In this document: piece by piece, positions 8,555 to 16,544 of the stretch
Layout: every line of letters begins with the position of its first letter
Position numbering within the stretch: position 1 is the first letter of the stretch
NCBI GenBank assembly: GCA_937896665.1
Contig: CALBNS010000127.1
Location: 1 to 33,569 of the forward strand
Reading direction: 5' to 3'
DNA: 33,569 bases
DNA from: an uncultured Clostridia bacterium
GTDB taxonomy: Bacteria; Bacillota; Clostridia; Lachnospirales; Lachnospiraceae
Translations under genes and position numbers: made by a program
The notes under the pieces: generated by a model
Database searches by the model: none
Told to the model about the DNA's origin: nothing
The model's input: only the letters and a program-made list of their open reading frames with translations

Positions 8555-9188
8555 CCTCTGTATCCTCCATTTCAGCTCCTTCTTTTACCAGCATTCGTTT
8601 TTCTGTAGCGTCCACAAACCGTTTAAACTCTTCTGTATCTAACGCAAATTGTAAGGAGGCATACAGACGAATCAAACAATCAGCCTCTCCAATTTTTCCT
8701 TTTACATCAATCAAATTATATTTTGATAGTAAGTTCAATATATTCGTCATTGTTGTCTTATCTAACGGCTCCTTCAGTCCATATTTTTCTAAAGCAAACC
8801 TTAAATCTGTCATAGTAACAACAATTGTTTGTGCCAGACTCCCACTTCGTAATCTATCGGCATATAGTGTCCACAGGCAGCACAAAACCATACTTTCAGC
8901 CTTTTTCAGCCCCAATCTATTTGCCTGTATTTTTCCGTTTTCACCAAAATCGGCACAATTACGAAGCATAATCACTCCATTTTCCCGATCCAGTACAATA
9001 TCAAATCCAATAAATGAAAAATAATGGGTAAAAATCTCAGGACGCTTCGATGCAAAATAGTACAACTTTTTATTTTCCTCATCTTTATCTCTAACTATAA
9101 ATGTCTGTTTTAAAAGTCTTCGACAGCTTCTTTGAAACATATCTTTCTCTGAAGAGGTAAGATCCTCCCACATGGTTTCTATACTCAT
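8541..9188 (-). CDS. jetB: Wadjet protein JetB, MukE-like (DUF4194)
   Basis: A 215-residue winged-helix-rich protein corresponding to JetB, the MukE/KITE-like subunit that clamps the kleisin in the Wadjet condensin. I choose the ATG at 9188, seven bases after a GGGAGG, rather than the in-frame GTG at 9191. The TGATG junction with jetA gives a one-base overlap. The C-terminus is a short acidic tail (EMEDTEDDTE). Identification rests on position between the JetA and JetC genes, size and general character; I see no catalytic motif and none is expected. Confidence 0.85.
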   Translation of the reverse strand: MSIETMWEDLTSSEKDMFQRSCRRLLKQTFIVRDKDEENKKLYYFASKRPEIFTHYFSFIGFDIVLDRENGVIMLRNCADFGENGKIQANRLGLKKAESMVLCCLWTLYADRLRSGSLAQTIVVTMTDLRFALEKYGLKEPLDKTTMTNILNLLSKYNLIDVKGKIGEADCLIRLYASLQFALDTEEFKRFVDATEKRMLVKEGAEMEDTEDDTE

Positions 9189-10591
9189 CACGATTCCTCC
9201 CTAGCAATTCTAAAACGGCGTAAAATCATATCATTTACTTCATAATAGCCATCCAATATCTCTACATCAAATCCATTGTCCCTTGCATAGGCAATAGAGG
9301 AAAGATTGGCTAACATATCTCCCCTACTATTTAATGGTAATTCATCACTGTCAATCTCTCTACAATCTCCCATCTTCTTTTCCAAATAAATCTTCATTAA
9401 GTCTCTAGAATATGGATTATATGCTTCTTTTTGCTGGGCTTCCCTTGCCGCCTGTATCGCCGCCTCCGTCATTTCCTCTATTTCAGATGCAACCGGTGCT
9501 TTAATTGATTGATTCTGTCGTGGGAATCGAATAGAACCTTCGTCAATAAATTCATGACGATTCATAGTAAACAGAACATCCATATCATCCGGCAACTCAT
9601 CTTTCATGGAAAACTCTGTCAGTTCTTCCATGATAAATCGCATTGTGCGCTCAACATTTCCTCGCACATCCTTCTCACGATTTCTAATAAATCGGGCTCT
9701 TCCTACGGCAATTTGAAGATAAACATTTATTTTATGTTTGATATCTCTCATAATCTGATCATAATCTTCAACCAAAAACCGCTTCGTTGCCTGTATCATA
9801 TCCAGCACAACATCCTGTGCCCGCTCATAATCAATATTTTCTTCTTTGGAACAATCTTTCACCATTCCCTCAAAAACAGCATCATCCACAATCATTGCAT
9901 CCAGCTTCGTCTTAATAAACATTCTATAGATATGTATATTCTGCTGTTTAGTCAGTCTGGAATATTCTCGGATAAAATTCCCCTCGCAATATTCTAAGAT
10001 ATTTTCAGTCAGACTCTCCAGTGTCTTTTCCTGTACCATTTTTTCAATAATCTTACGAATAAATGTAGATAATTTCTTTAATGCCTTTGACAAATCTCTA
10101 GCATTTTTGTTAATATTCTTTATTCCATTTACATACGGATTCTCTTTCCATTGTTCTGCGTTATTTAATGTATTATAAATATTATAAATATAACTAGAAA
10201 ATTCCTCTTGCTCCGGTTTTTCCAACTGATTTAGAAACTCTGCAAGGGCAATACCATTTTCAGTCATTACAATCTGCTTTTCATAAGTGGCATCATCAAT
10301 TTCTTCATCCAACCATCCAACTTCTTTAGCAAGAAATTTTCGTATTACGGCTCCTGCCATATCATTTGCTGTTCTATCACCACTATACTCATCATGCGAT
10401 AATTCTACATGATTTTCCAAAAAATAGATTGCCAATGTATCTCTTATTCTGTTCTTGGGAATGCGATAACTAATTTCTCTTTCATACTCTTTGTAAATCA
10501 GCTGAATACAATCTGAATATATCCTCTGATTACTTCCACTCGCCAAATTATTAAAAAATCCTGTTGGAATTATATCAAAAACGCAGAACAT
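9188..10591 (-). CDS. jetA: Wadjet protein JetA, kleisin-like (DUF5716/JetA family)
   Basis: A 467-residue first gene of the Wadjet operon. The N-terminal 'VFDIIPTGFFNNLASG' opening is what I recall for the DUF5716/JetA family, which I associate with type III Wadjet. JetA is the kleisin (MukF-like) that bridges the two JetC heads. The middle is rich in helices (about residues 140-340), and a winged-helix-like tail follows. The ATG at 10591 has AAGGAG ten bases upstream. That ribosome site lies inside the last codons of a broken AAA ATPase gene that overlaps by 17 bases. I could not place a convincing promoter, so it may lie within that pseudogene. The subtype call is from memory and needs a profile search. 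Confidence 0.88.
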   Translation of the reverse strand: MFCVFDIIPTGFFNNLASGSNQRIYSDCIQLIYKEYEREISYRIPKNRIRDTLAIYFLENHVELSHDEYSGDRTANDMAGAVIRKFLAKEVGWLDEEIDDATYEKQIVMTENGIALAEFLNQLEKPEQEEFSSYIYNIYNTLNNAEQWKENPYVNGIKNINKNARDLSKALKKLSTFIRKIIEKMVQEKTLESLTENILEYCEGNFIREYSRLTKQQNIHIYRMFIKTKLDAMIVDDAVFEGMVKDCSKEENIDYERAQDVVLDMIQATKRFLVEDYDQIMRDIKHKINVYLQIAVGRARFIRNREKDVRGNVERTMRFIMEELTEFSMKDELPDDMDVLFTMNRHEFIDEGSIRFPRQNQSIKAPVASEIEEMTEAAIQAAREAQQKEAYNPYSRDLMKIYLEKKMGDCREIDSDELPLNSRGDMLANLSSIAYARDNGFDVEILDGYYEVNDMILRRFRIAREES

Positions 10592-11127
10592 ATACTCTAT
10601 TCTCCTTCAACAAAAAATCGTAAATACTCATCGTTGTAATTCCGTCCTCGTTCCTCGTCACATTCATAACATCCTTAACCAGTATTATCTTTTTAAACGA
10701 GTCATTGACATTCACAAGTGAAGCCCTCTCCTGCATTCGCTTTTCTTCTGTCGGCATACTAAACGCAGACTGAATGTAATATCATTTACTTCCCGGATTA
10801 GCAATAAAAGCAATTTCCAAATAGGTTCTCTCCGTTTTACCTTCTGACTCTTAAAGGTCGCCTCGATCTTAGGCATATTGGTAAGGGAGCCGATTGTCGA
10901 TGCAGGAACATTCACCAAATCTTCCGGTTCCTGTGCCTTTTGCATATGATGCCTTTCAGGATAGTTAAAATCAGATATGATTTTCCGCATCCCCTAATTC
11001 CGGTTACAACTTTGATCATAGCGTTATGTATTCTGTTTATCACATCATTCAAATACTTATCTTTATTACTGTTCGTGGGATTCTCCACATTGAATATTTT
11101 GACACATGTGATTTTACTCAAAATCAT
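10575..11127 (-). pseudogene. Remnant of an AAA_14/DUF4143-type ATPase
   Basis: Three fragments in different frames line up, in order, with one family. The N-terminus (11127-10912) has a VVTGIRGCGKSYL Walker A. The middle (10990-10712) has 'TIGSLTNMPKIEATFKS', typical of the DUF4143 part. The C-terminus (10757-10575) has 'DDSFKKI'-type text seen here as NDSFKKIILVKDV, followed by GITTMSIYDFLLKEN, the usual end of these proteins. Intact members are about 400 residues, while only about 550 bases remain, so large internal deletions and frameshifts have occurred. The function is lost, but the tail still holds the jetA ribosome site. Confidence 0.7.
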
Positions 11128-11196
11128 TATACATCCTTATTGTTAAAACAGCAATAGAGTGTTGAATCTTTGACACATATGACAAATTGATCGTTA

Positions 11197-11475
11197 CGGT
11201 TCACGGGAATGCACCTTGTTATCATACATGTACTGCTGTTGCTCATATAACTTAAAAATGGTCAGTAACAAAGGAATTTCCTTGGCTTGTGCTACATAGC
11301 CATTGGACATGAATTTCTCCAGATATGCAAGATTACATAGCGAATCTGTTTAAAATTCAGAAGCGAATACTTTGCAGCTTTTTATGACTGCTTCAAAGCT
11401 GGCATAAATGAAGTGGAAAAATCGGTTGGAAGTTGCAATTATCTGCTTAATCAGCAGACACTAATTAATTAAGCT
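11197..11475. other. Non-coding or decayed stretch with orphan coding fragments
   Basis: The 11128-11492 gap has no intact gene. On the minus strand, 11349-11197 is open for 51 codons without a good start or ribosome site (contains FMSNGYVAQAKEI and FKLYEQQQY). On the plus strand, 11341-11475 is open, with protein-like text (SEYFAAFYDCFKAGINEVEKS). I do not recognise either. They look like gene debris at the edge of the defence island. Confidence 0.3.
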
Positions 11476-11492
11476 AGTAGTTAACTGTTAAA

Positions 11493-11536
11493 AAAACAGA
11501 GTATTTAGAAAGAAATCTTCATAAATACTCTGTTTT
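11493..11536 (-). terminator. Rho-independent terminator of the flavin-oxidoreductase operon
   Basis: A perfect 15-base inverted repeat (11493-11507 with 11522-11536, AAAACAGAGTATTTA type) has a 14-base loop, nine bases after the stop of the 11545-13458 gene. A run of T follows in the minus direction. Confidence 0.85.
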
Positions 11537-11544
11537 GAATTGGA

Positions 11545-13458
11545 CTACAATTCTTTCGCCATAATATGTGCTGCAGTTATTGCATCTTTCAGATTTCCAA
11601 CCTTGTCACAATCACCAATTACATGCGCGTTTCCAAATGCTATAGGAGAAGGATCATAGCCTACTGCAAAAACCAATGTATCTGCATCTGCAATGGTAAC
11701 CGTTTCTCCATTTTTCTCATAAGATATTGTAGTTTCAGTAACTTCTGTTACTTTACAGCAAAGCTCCAGCTTCACTCCCTTTCTCATCAGCCTAGTAGTT
11801 AGTGCACTCTTTGCTGCACCTCCCTCTCCAGCCATGAGATTTTCTGTCATTTCTATCACTGTAACATCCCTGTTTGCAGGAAATAAATCATTAACAAGGG
11901 GTGCTAAATAGTCTGCCGTTTCACATCCAACTGAACCACCACCTATAATCACAATCTTTCTGCCTGGGAATTCCTTTCCTGTTAAAATATCGTCAGCTGT
12001 CATAGTCTGCTTGAACGCTTTGAAAGGAGCGATTTCCTTAGGTTTTGCACCTGATGCACATACAACTTCGTAGCCTTGGAACTCTCCATCAAGCATATCC
12101 GTGGTCACTTCACATCCGAGGCGAATGTCCACGCCTTCATTCTCTAGACGCTTTCTCATAAATTTGATAACCTTGCAAAGTTCTTGCTTTCCGATAGGAA
12201 CTGACGCAGCTCTTAGCAAGCCACCAAGTTCTGTGTCCTTCTCACACAGAACAACATTGTGACCACGCATTTTAGCCACGTGTGCAGCTTCCATACCTGC
12301 AGGACCACCACCTATTACAAGAATATTTTTCTTTTCAGTAGCCGGTTCTATATTTTCTCCTTGTACAGAAGGATTAACTGTACAACTAATGGTCTTACCA
12401 GACATAATACCAGTTAGACATCTTCCACATCCGATACAAGGTCTGATTTCGTCTGCTTTGTCCGCCTTTGCCTTATTAGCAAATTGGCTGTCGCACAAAT
12501 TAGGTCTGCCAATTAAACAAATATCAGCTTTTCCGTTTTCTATTAACTCTTCTGCAATCCAAGGCTCATTGATTCTTGCAACCGTTGCTACAGGAATATT
12601 TACATATTTCTTAATTGCCTCGGAAGCTTGTGCATGAGGTGCTGGAATAGTTCCAGGCGCAGGCATTGAACTGCCCCTCTTGATGGTATTGCCTCCTGAT
12701 ACATGAATGAAATCAACCCCAGCCTTCTCCAGCTGCTTTGATACATAAATCATATCATTTAATGTAAGACCACCGTCACTGTACTCATCTCCAGAAATAC
12801 GTACATCAATGATAAAGTCCTTACCGCACTGTTTCCGAACTTCCTCAATTACTTCTAAGGTTAACCGAAGCCTTCCATTAATGTCTCCTCCATATTCGTC
12901 TGTACGCTTATTATATAATGGAGTGAGGAAACCACCAAGAAGTCCGTGTGCATGTGCTGCTTGGATTTCAACACCATCACCACCTGCCTGCTTAAATCGA
13001 TATGCTGCCTTACCGAATTTGATAACCAGCTCTTTCAGTTCTTCAACAGTAACTGCACGTGGTGCCGACTTAGCGTAGTAAGGTCCCACGTTAGATGGAG
13101 CAATCAACTGTGGGGTTCCCGGAATAGGGAATGCCATATACGCCGGATGAAATAGCTGTGATAGTATCTTCGTATCATACTGATGAACTGCATCTACAAG
13201 TTTCTTCCAGCCTGGAATATAGGAATCATCATAAATAGACATATCGCCGGGAAGATACGTGTAAACAGGCTCAACTGTCGTCACTTCTGTTATGATTAGT
13301 CCAACTCCACCCTTTGCTCTATTTGAATAATGCTCAACTAATGCATCCGTCACATATCCTTTATCTGCTAAGTTTGTGGACAGAGGTGGCATAAAAATTC
13401 TATTTTTTATAGTTGTATTACCAATTTTTATCGGTGAAAACAATTTTTCATATGCCAT
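11545..13458 (-). CDS. NADH:flavin oxidoreductase / enoate reductase-type Fe-S flavoenzyme
   Basis: A 637-residue enzyme of the 2,4-dienoyl-CoA reductase / BaiCD-BaiH / trimethylamine dehydrogenase class. An N-terminal FMN-binding TIM barrel (about 1-330) has the AAHAHGxLxxFLxP...NxRxDxYGG block near 167-190. A 4Fe-4S ligand set follows at Cys341, 344, 347 and 359 (CX2CX2CX11C). The C-terminal part binds FAD and NAD(P)H, with Rossmann motif VIGGGPAGMEAA at about 381-392 and a second IIGGGSVGCE. Such enzymes pass electrons from NAD(P)H through FAD and Fe-S to FMN, and reduce activated C=C bonds. The substrate is not determinable. The ATG has a GGGAGG eight bases upstream, and the gene lies 20 bases after its paralogue, so the two form one operon. 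The enzyme is cytosolic. Confidence 0.85.
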   Translation of the reverse strand: MAYEKLFSPIKIGNTTIKNRIFMPPLSTNLADKGYVTDALVEHYSNRAKGGVGLIITEVTTVEPVYTYLPGDMSIYDDSYIPGWKKLVDAVHQYDTKILSQLFHPAYMAFPIPGTPQLIAPSNVGPYYAKSAPRAVTVEELKELVIKFGKAAYRFKQAGGDGVEIQAAHAHGLLGGFLTPLYNKRTDEYGGDINGRLRLTLEVIEEVRKQCGKDFIIDVRISGDEYSDGGLTLNDMIYVSKQLEKAGVDFIHVSGGNTIKRGSSMPAPGTIPAPHAQASEAIKKYVNIPVATVARINEPWIAEELIENGKADICLIGRPNLCDSQFANKAKADKADEIRPCIGCGRCLTGIMSGKTISCTVNPSVQGENIEPATEKKNILVIGGGPAGMEAAHVAKMRGHNVVLCEKDTELGGLLRAASVPIGKQELCKVIKFMRKRLENEGVDIRLGCEVTTDMLDGEFQGYEVVCASGAKPKEIAPFKAFKQTMTADDILTGKEFPGRKIVIIGGGSVGCETADYLAPLVNDLFPANRDVTVIEMTENLMAGEGGAAKSALTTRLMRKGVKLELCCKVTEVTETTISYEKNGETVTIADADTLVFAVGYDPSPIAFGNAHVIGDCDKVGNLKDAITAAHIMAKEL

Positions 13459-13478
13459 AATTTTTTACCTCCCTGAAT

Positions 13479-15485
13479 TTAAATCTCATTCGCTGCATGA
13501 TAACCGGTTCTGATTGCAGAAGCAATATCCGCTGTTCTTTCGCCTGAGCAATCTCCAACATATGCCATTGGGATAGTTATATCAGCCTCATCAAAGATAT
13601 TCTTCTTTGAACCTAATGCATTTATGATTACATCAGCCTCAAGAACAACCTCTGCTTCATCAGTTGTGTTAACAGCTGTTACAATGTTATTCACTACAGA
13701 GTTTACTTTTGTATTTACAAACTGCTTAACCCCATGTGTCTCAAAATCATTTATGATAAGAGGCATAACTGTGCTGGACTCTCCTGCAGCAATCTTGTCC
13801 ATCATCTCAACAATTGTGACTTCACAGCCCTTATTTGCAAGATACTCTGCAGTCTCTGTTCCTACCAGACCACCTCCCAGCACTACGCACTTTCCAGATA
13901 CTTCTGCACCCTTCAGGACATCCCATGCAGAAATTACATTACTGTTTTCAACATGCATAGGAAGTTCCATGCTGTGAGCACCTACTGCAATGATTGCATT
14001 ATCAAAGCTATTCAGTATATCCGCAGTAGCCTCCGTATTTAACTTAATTTCTACACCCAGTGTAGGTAAAATCTTTTCATAATACTCTACAGAACGGAGT
14101 ATCTCGCTCTTTCTCGGCGGTGCGGCTGCAATATGAATCTGACCACCAATCTTGTCTGTCTGTTCAAATACAGTTACAGCATGGCCTCTCTTAGCAGCAA
14201 CTCTTGCAGCTTCTAATCCGGCAATTCCTGCGCCTACAACAGCAACTTTCTTCTTTTTATCAGCTGGTTTAATAAAGATAGTCTTCTCATCACCATTTTC
14301 AGCATTGAGTACACATGAAATGTATTTTCTTCCTTGTATTGCATTTACACAGCCCTTATTGCAGTTCAAGCACTCACGAATACATTCACCATCTGCCACC
14401 TTGTTTGCAATATCAGGGTCCGTCATAAGAGATCTTCCGTATCCTATAATGTCTGCAGCACCATCTTCTAGAATCTTCTCACCTGCTTCGACAGTTACTA
14501 CTCGGCCTACAGTCGCAATAGGAATGCTAACTACGGATTTCACATGTTTTGCTACAGCAAGTGTCCAGTTATAAGGAACAGCACCCATAGGCGGAATGGT
14601 ATCTCCCATGTTTCCTGTATGGTTTGCCTGAGCAACTTGAATCATATCAATTCCAGCACCCTCCAGCATCTTTGCAAATTCAACTGCCTCATCCTCTTCA
14701 AGTCCACCTTTACCTCTAAGAGAACCATCTGCATTTACAGTAATGATTGGCAGCTTGTATTCTACAACTAATCCAGGTGCAGCTTCTTTAATTGCCGCTA
14801 TAACTTCTAGTGCGTATTTTACACGATTCTCAAGTGATCCACCGTATTCGTCTTCACGATGATTTAATAACTTTGAACAAAGAGAACCTAATAGACGGTC
14901 ACCATGTATCTCAATTGCATCAATACCCGCAGCCTTTGCTTTAGCTGCACTGTTTGCAATATTGACCTTAATCTGCTCAAGCTGATCTTTCGAAGCTTCA
15001 TTTACAAAATTCTTCATATCATGGTGTAGTTTTGCATATGCGTCCTTGGTAAGCTTGTCAGCCTCTTCACTTTTGACTGAAGCTTCTTCCATATTACCTG
15101 CTGCTTTTGCTTCTGCAGCTGCTTTTCCTGCCATTTGTGCCATCATGATCATTCTTCCTACGCCTTCTACATCGTACTCAGAATGAAAAATCTGAAGTGC
15201 TACCTTGCTGCCATATGCATGAATTGTGTCCGCAAGTTTCTTATATGCGGGAATCTGGCTGTCATCATAAAGCTTCGGTGTAGGAGATGCAGTTCTAACA
15301 GGTGCCACGTCTCCAATTACAATATAAGCTACTCCACCTTTTGCCAATCTCTCATAGAATCCCAAACTTCTCTCACCGATTGATCCATCTCTTTCTTCGT
15401 ATCCAGTCGTGAGCGGTGGGAACATTATTCTGTTTTTCAGTGTCATTCCCCCGACTTTTATAGGTTCCAATAATTTCTTTCCCAT
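13479..15485 (-). CDS. Second NADH:flavin oxidoreductase / Fe-S flavoenzyme, with an Ala-rich barrel insertion
   Basis: A 668-residue paralogue of the downstream enzyme. I use the ATG at 15485, six to eight bases after AGGAGGT, and not the longer open frame to 15584. It has an FMN TIM barrel, an Fe-S motif CLNCNKGC plus a fourth Cys (CX2CX3CX11C), then the FAD/NAD(P) part with VVGAGIAGLEAA and VLGGGLVGTE. Two differences stand out. After FHSEYD the barrel carries a longer, alanine- and charge-rich helical stretch (about residues 115-185). The catalytic-loop region reads IHGDRLLGSL where the paralogue has AAHAHGLLGGF. The active site and substrate are therefore probably different. Leftmost regulator-like ORF at 15686 is divergent. 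The enzyme is cytosolic; the substrate is unknown. Confidence 0.83.
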   Translation of the reverse strand: MGKKLLEPIKVGGMTLKNRIMFPPLTTGYEERDGSIGERSLGFYERLAKGGVAYIVIGDVAPVRTASPTPKLYDDSQIPAYKKLADTIHAYGSKVALQIFHSEYDVEGVGRMIMMAQMAGKAAAEAKAAGNMEEASVKSEEADKLTKDAYAKLHHDMKNFVNEASKDQLEQIKVNIANSAAKAKAAGIDAIEIHGDRLLGSLCSKLLNHREDEYGGSLENRVKYALEVIAAIKEAAPGLVVEYKLPIITVNADGSLRGKGGLEEDEAVEFAKMLEGAGIDMIQVAQANHTGNMGDTIPPMGAVPYNWTLAVAKHVKSVVSIPIATVGRVVTVEAGEKILEDGAADIIGYGRSLMTDPDIANKVADGECIRECLNCNKGCVNAIQGRKYISCVLNAENGDEKTIFIKPADKKKKVAVVGAGIAGLEAARVAAKRGHAVTVFEQTDKIGGQIHIAAAPPRKSEILRSVEYYEKILPTLGVEIKLNTEATADILNSFDNAIIAVGAHSMELPMHVENSNVISAWDVLKGAEVSGKCVVLGGGLVGTETAEYLANKGCEVTIVEMMDKIAAGESSTVMPLIINDFETHGVKQFVNTKVNSVVNNIVTAVNTTDEAEVVLEADVIINALGSKKNIFDEADITIPMAYVGDCSGERTADIASAIRTGYHAANEI

Positions 15486-15565
15486 AGTAATTTTACCTCC
15501 TGCATTTTCTAGTATAAAATTCCCTTTATAGATATGAATATTGTACCAAATTAACTTGATTAAGT
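15486..15565 (-). promoter_or_regulatory. Probable extended -10 promoter of the flavoenzyme operon
   Basis: On the minus strand a TTTGGTACAAT element lies about 60 bases before the ATG at 15485: TACAAT preceded by TG with one base between (extended -10). The -35 region is weak. A supported AGGAGGT site follows close to the ATG. Confidence 0.45.
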
Positions 15566-15597
15566 ACACACTTTTCTTGCACAAAAACCATCACAAA

Positions 15598-15626
15598 TTG
15601 ACCTCCGATTAAAAACATGTAATAAT
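15598..15626 (+). promoter_or_regulatory. Promoter of the divergent truncated regulator ORF
   Basis: TTGACC (15598-15603), a 17-base spacer and AATAAT (15621-15626) fit a sigma-A promoter about 60 bases ahead of the ATG at 15686. Confidence 0.6.
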
Positions 15627-15685
15627 ACAAACATACATATAACTATAAATTGTTTCTAAATAGCTTATTAAGGGAGATTAATAAA

Positions 15686-15937
15686 ATGCCAAAAGATTTG
15701 TTGTTCTCCCATATGAACAACAAAAACTTGATGCTAATCAAAAATCTTGCTAATCAAATTATCAAATTAATCGATTCCGAACCGGAATATGGCCACAACC
15801 TTTATTTTAAAAACATGTGCTCGATGCTTATGATTCTTATTATTCGCTCTTGCATGGAGTCCGATATAGTTGTAAAAAAGCATCGAACAAAGAAGCTAAT
15901 CATGGATGATATATTCCACTTTTTGGAATCTTCATGA
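15686..15937 (+). pseudogene. Truncated ORF, possibly the remains of an AraC-type regulator
   Basis: 83 codons from an ATG with AAGGGAG nine bases upstream; it is also preceded by a plausible promoter. The text is helical (NKNLMLIKNLANQIIKLIDSEP...), and the end KLIMDDIFHFLESS resembles the linker just before the HTH of AraC-family regulators, but no HTH follows. The homology stops exactly where a transposase fragment on the other strand starts (about 15940), so an insertion and deletion probably removed the DNA-binding part. Divergent placement beside the flavoenzyme operon would suit a regulator of it. The family guess is weak. Confidence 0.4.
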
Positions 15938-15939
15938 AG

Positions 15940-16104
15940 CTGATCCACGATATCAGTCAGCAAGCAGCTACCGGAGGCGAGCATGCCGTAAGTCATGTCA
16001 GCGGTAAATTTTCTATCCGGCTTGGAAAGATGTTTGGAAATTTTATTTGAAAAAGTTGAAATTTCCCGTTTCATTTGATAAGTGTTTGATGTAAAATTAA
16101 CCAT
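15940..16104 (-). pseudogene. N-terminal fragment of an IS4-type transposase
   Basis: About 54 codons from ATG at 16104 (MVNFTSNTYQMKREISTF..., KPDRKFTADMTYGMLASGS, LHEDSKK) match the usual start of a transposase common in Lachnospiraceae, as I remember it. After that the frame continues only as antisense of the regulator fragment. The DDE catalytic part is absent. Confidence 0.6.
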
Positions 16105-16189
16105 AGCTAACCATAGGGAATCTTCCTCTTTTTTGTTTAGTAATGTTTTTTTGGTGATTAAATTTTACATCAAAAAGGAAGAAGATTCC
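16085..16189. repeat. Two interlocking inverted repeats upstream of the transposase fragment
   Basis: TTTGATGTAAAATT (16085-16098) pairs with AATTTTACATCAAA (16161-16174), and GGAATCTTC (16117-16125) with GAAGATTCC (16181-16189). The order is A-B-A'-B', so the stems cannot nest: they are alternatives or a pseudoknot. They surround the transposase start codon region and probably belong to the IS end. The 16190-16336 stretch after it holds no gene that I can support. Confidence 0.55.
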
Positions 16190-16336
16190 TTATATTTTTT
16201 GCATTTATTGAAAGTTGTTCATTAGGATACTGATAAAAACAGAGTTATGTGGATAAAACTGCGGAAACTCAAGCAAATGACCTCTTTACAAAAACGACAT
16301 CCTTTGTTACTCTATTGTTTAGTGTATAAAGCACAA

Positions 16337-16445
16337 CTCTGGAGAGTTCCTATGTATTCACATTAGGGCGCCGAAGGTGTACAGCGGGTTTCGACCTGCC
16401 TATCTCTCAGGCAAAAGGACAGATGTAAAATATGTCACTCCGGAG
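16337..16445 (+). ncRNA. Glycine riboswitch, single aptamer
   Basis: The conserved core is present: GCGCCGAAGGTG near 16368-16379 and CTCTCAGGCAAAAGGACAG near 16404-16422. P1 closes between CTCTGGAG (16337-16344) and CTCCGGAG (16438-16445), eight pairs including one G-U. I see one aptamer only, not the usual tandem. It precedes a sodium:amino-acid symporter gene, fitting glycine/alanine transport control. Confidence 0.88.
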
Positions 16446-16474
16446 GGCTGATTTATATCAGCTCTTTTATTTTT
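16443..16474 (+). terminator. Riboswitch expression platform: intrinsic terminator
   Basis: GAGGGCTGA (16443-16451) pairs with TCAGCTC (16458-16464) with one bulged G, and is followed by a T-rich tract (CTTTTATTTTT). The 5' arm shares bases 16443-16445 with the 3' strand of the riboswitch P1, so aptamer closure and terminator formation compete. That geometry suggests glycine turns transcription on; this is inference. Confidence 0.65.
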
Positions 16475-16544
16475 GGCGAAGACCAGACAAATGCGTTTTG
16501 GTACGAACCGACATTAAAAAAATAACAAAGGAGAGAAACAAGAA

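Noticed and set aside
11545..15485. Assignment of the two flavoenzymes as BaiCD and BaiH of bile-acid 7-dehydroxylation.
   Set aside because: No other bai genes are nearby, and the sequences differ clearly from what I remember of BaiCD; only the superfamily is supported.
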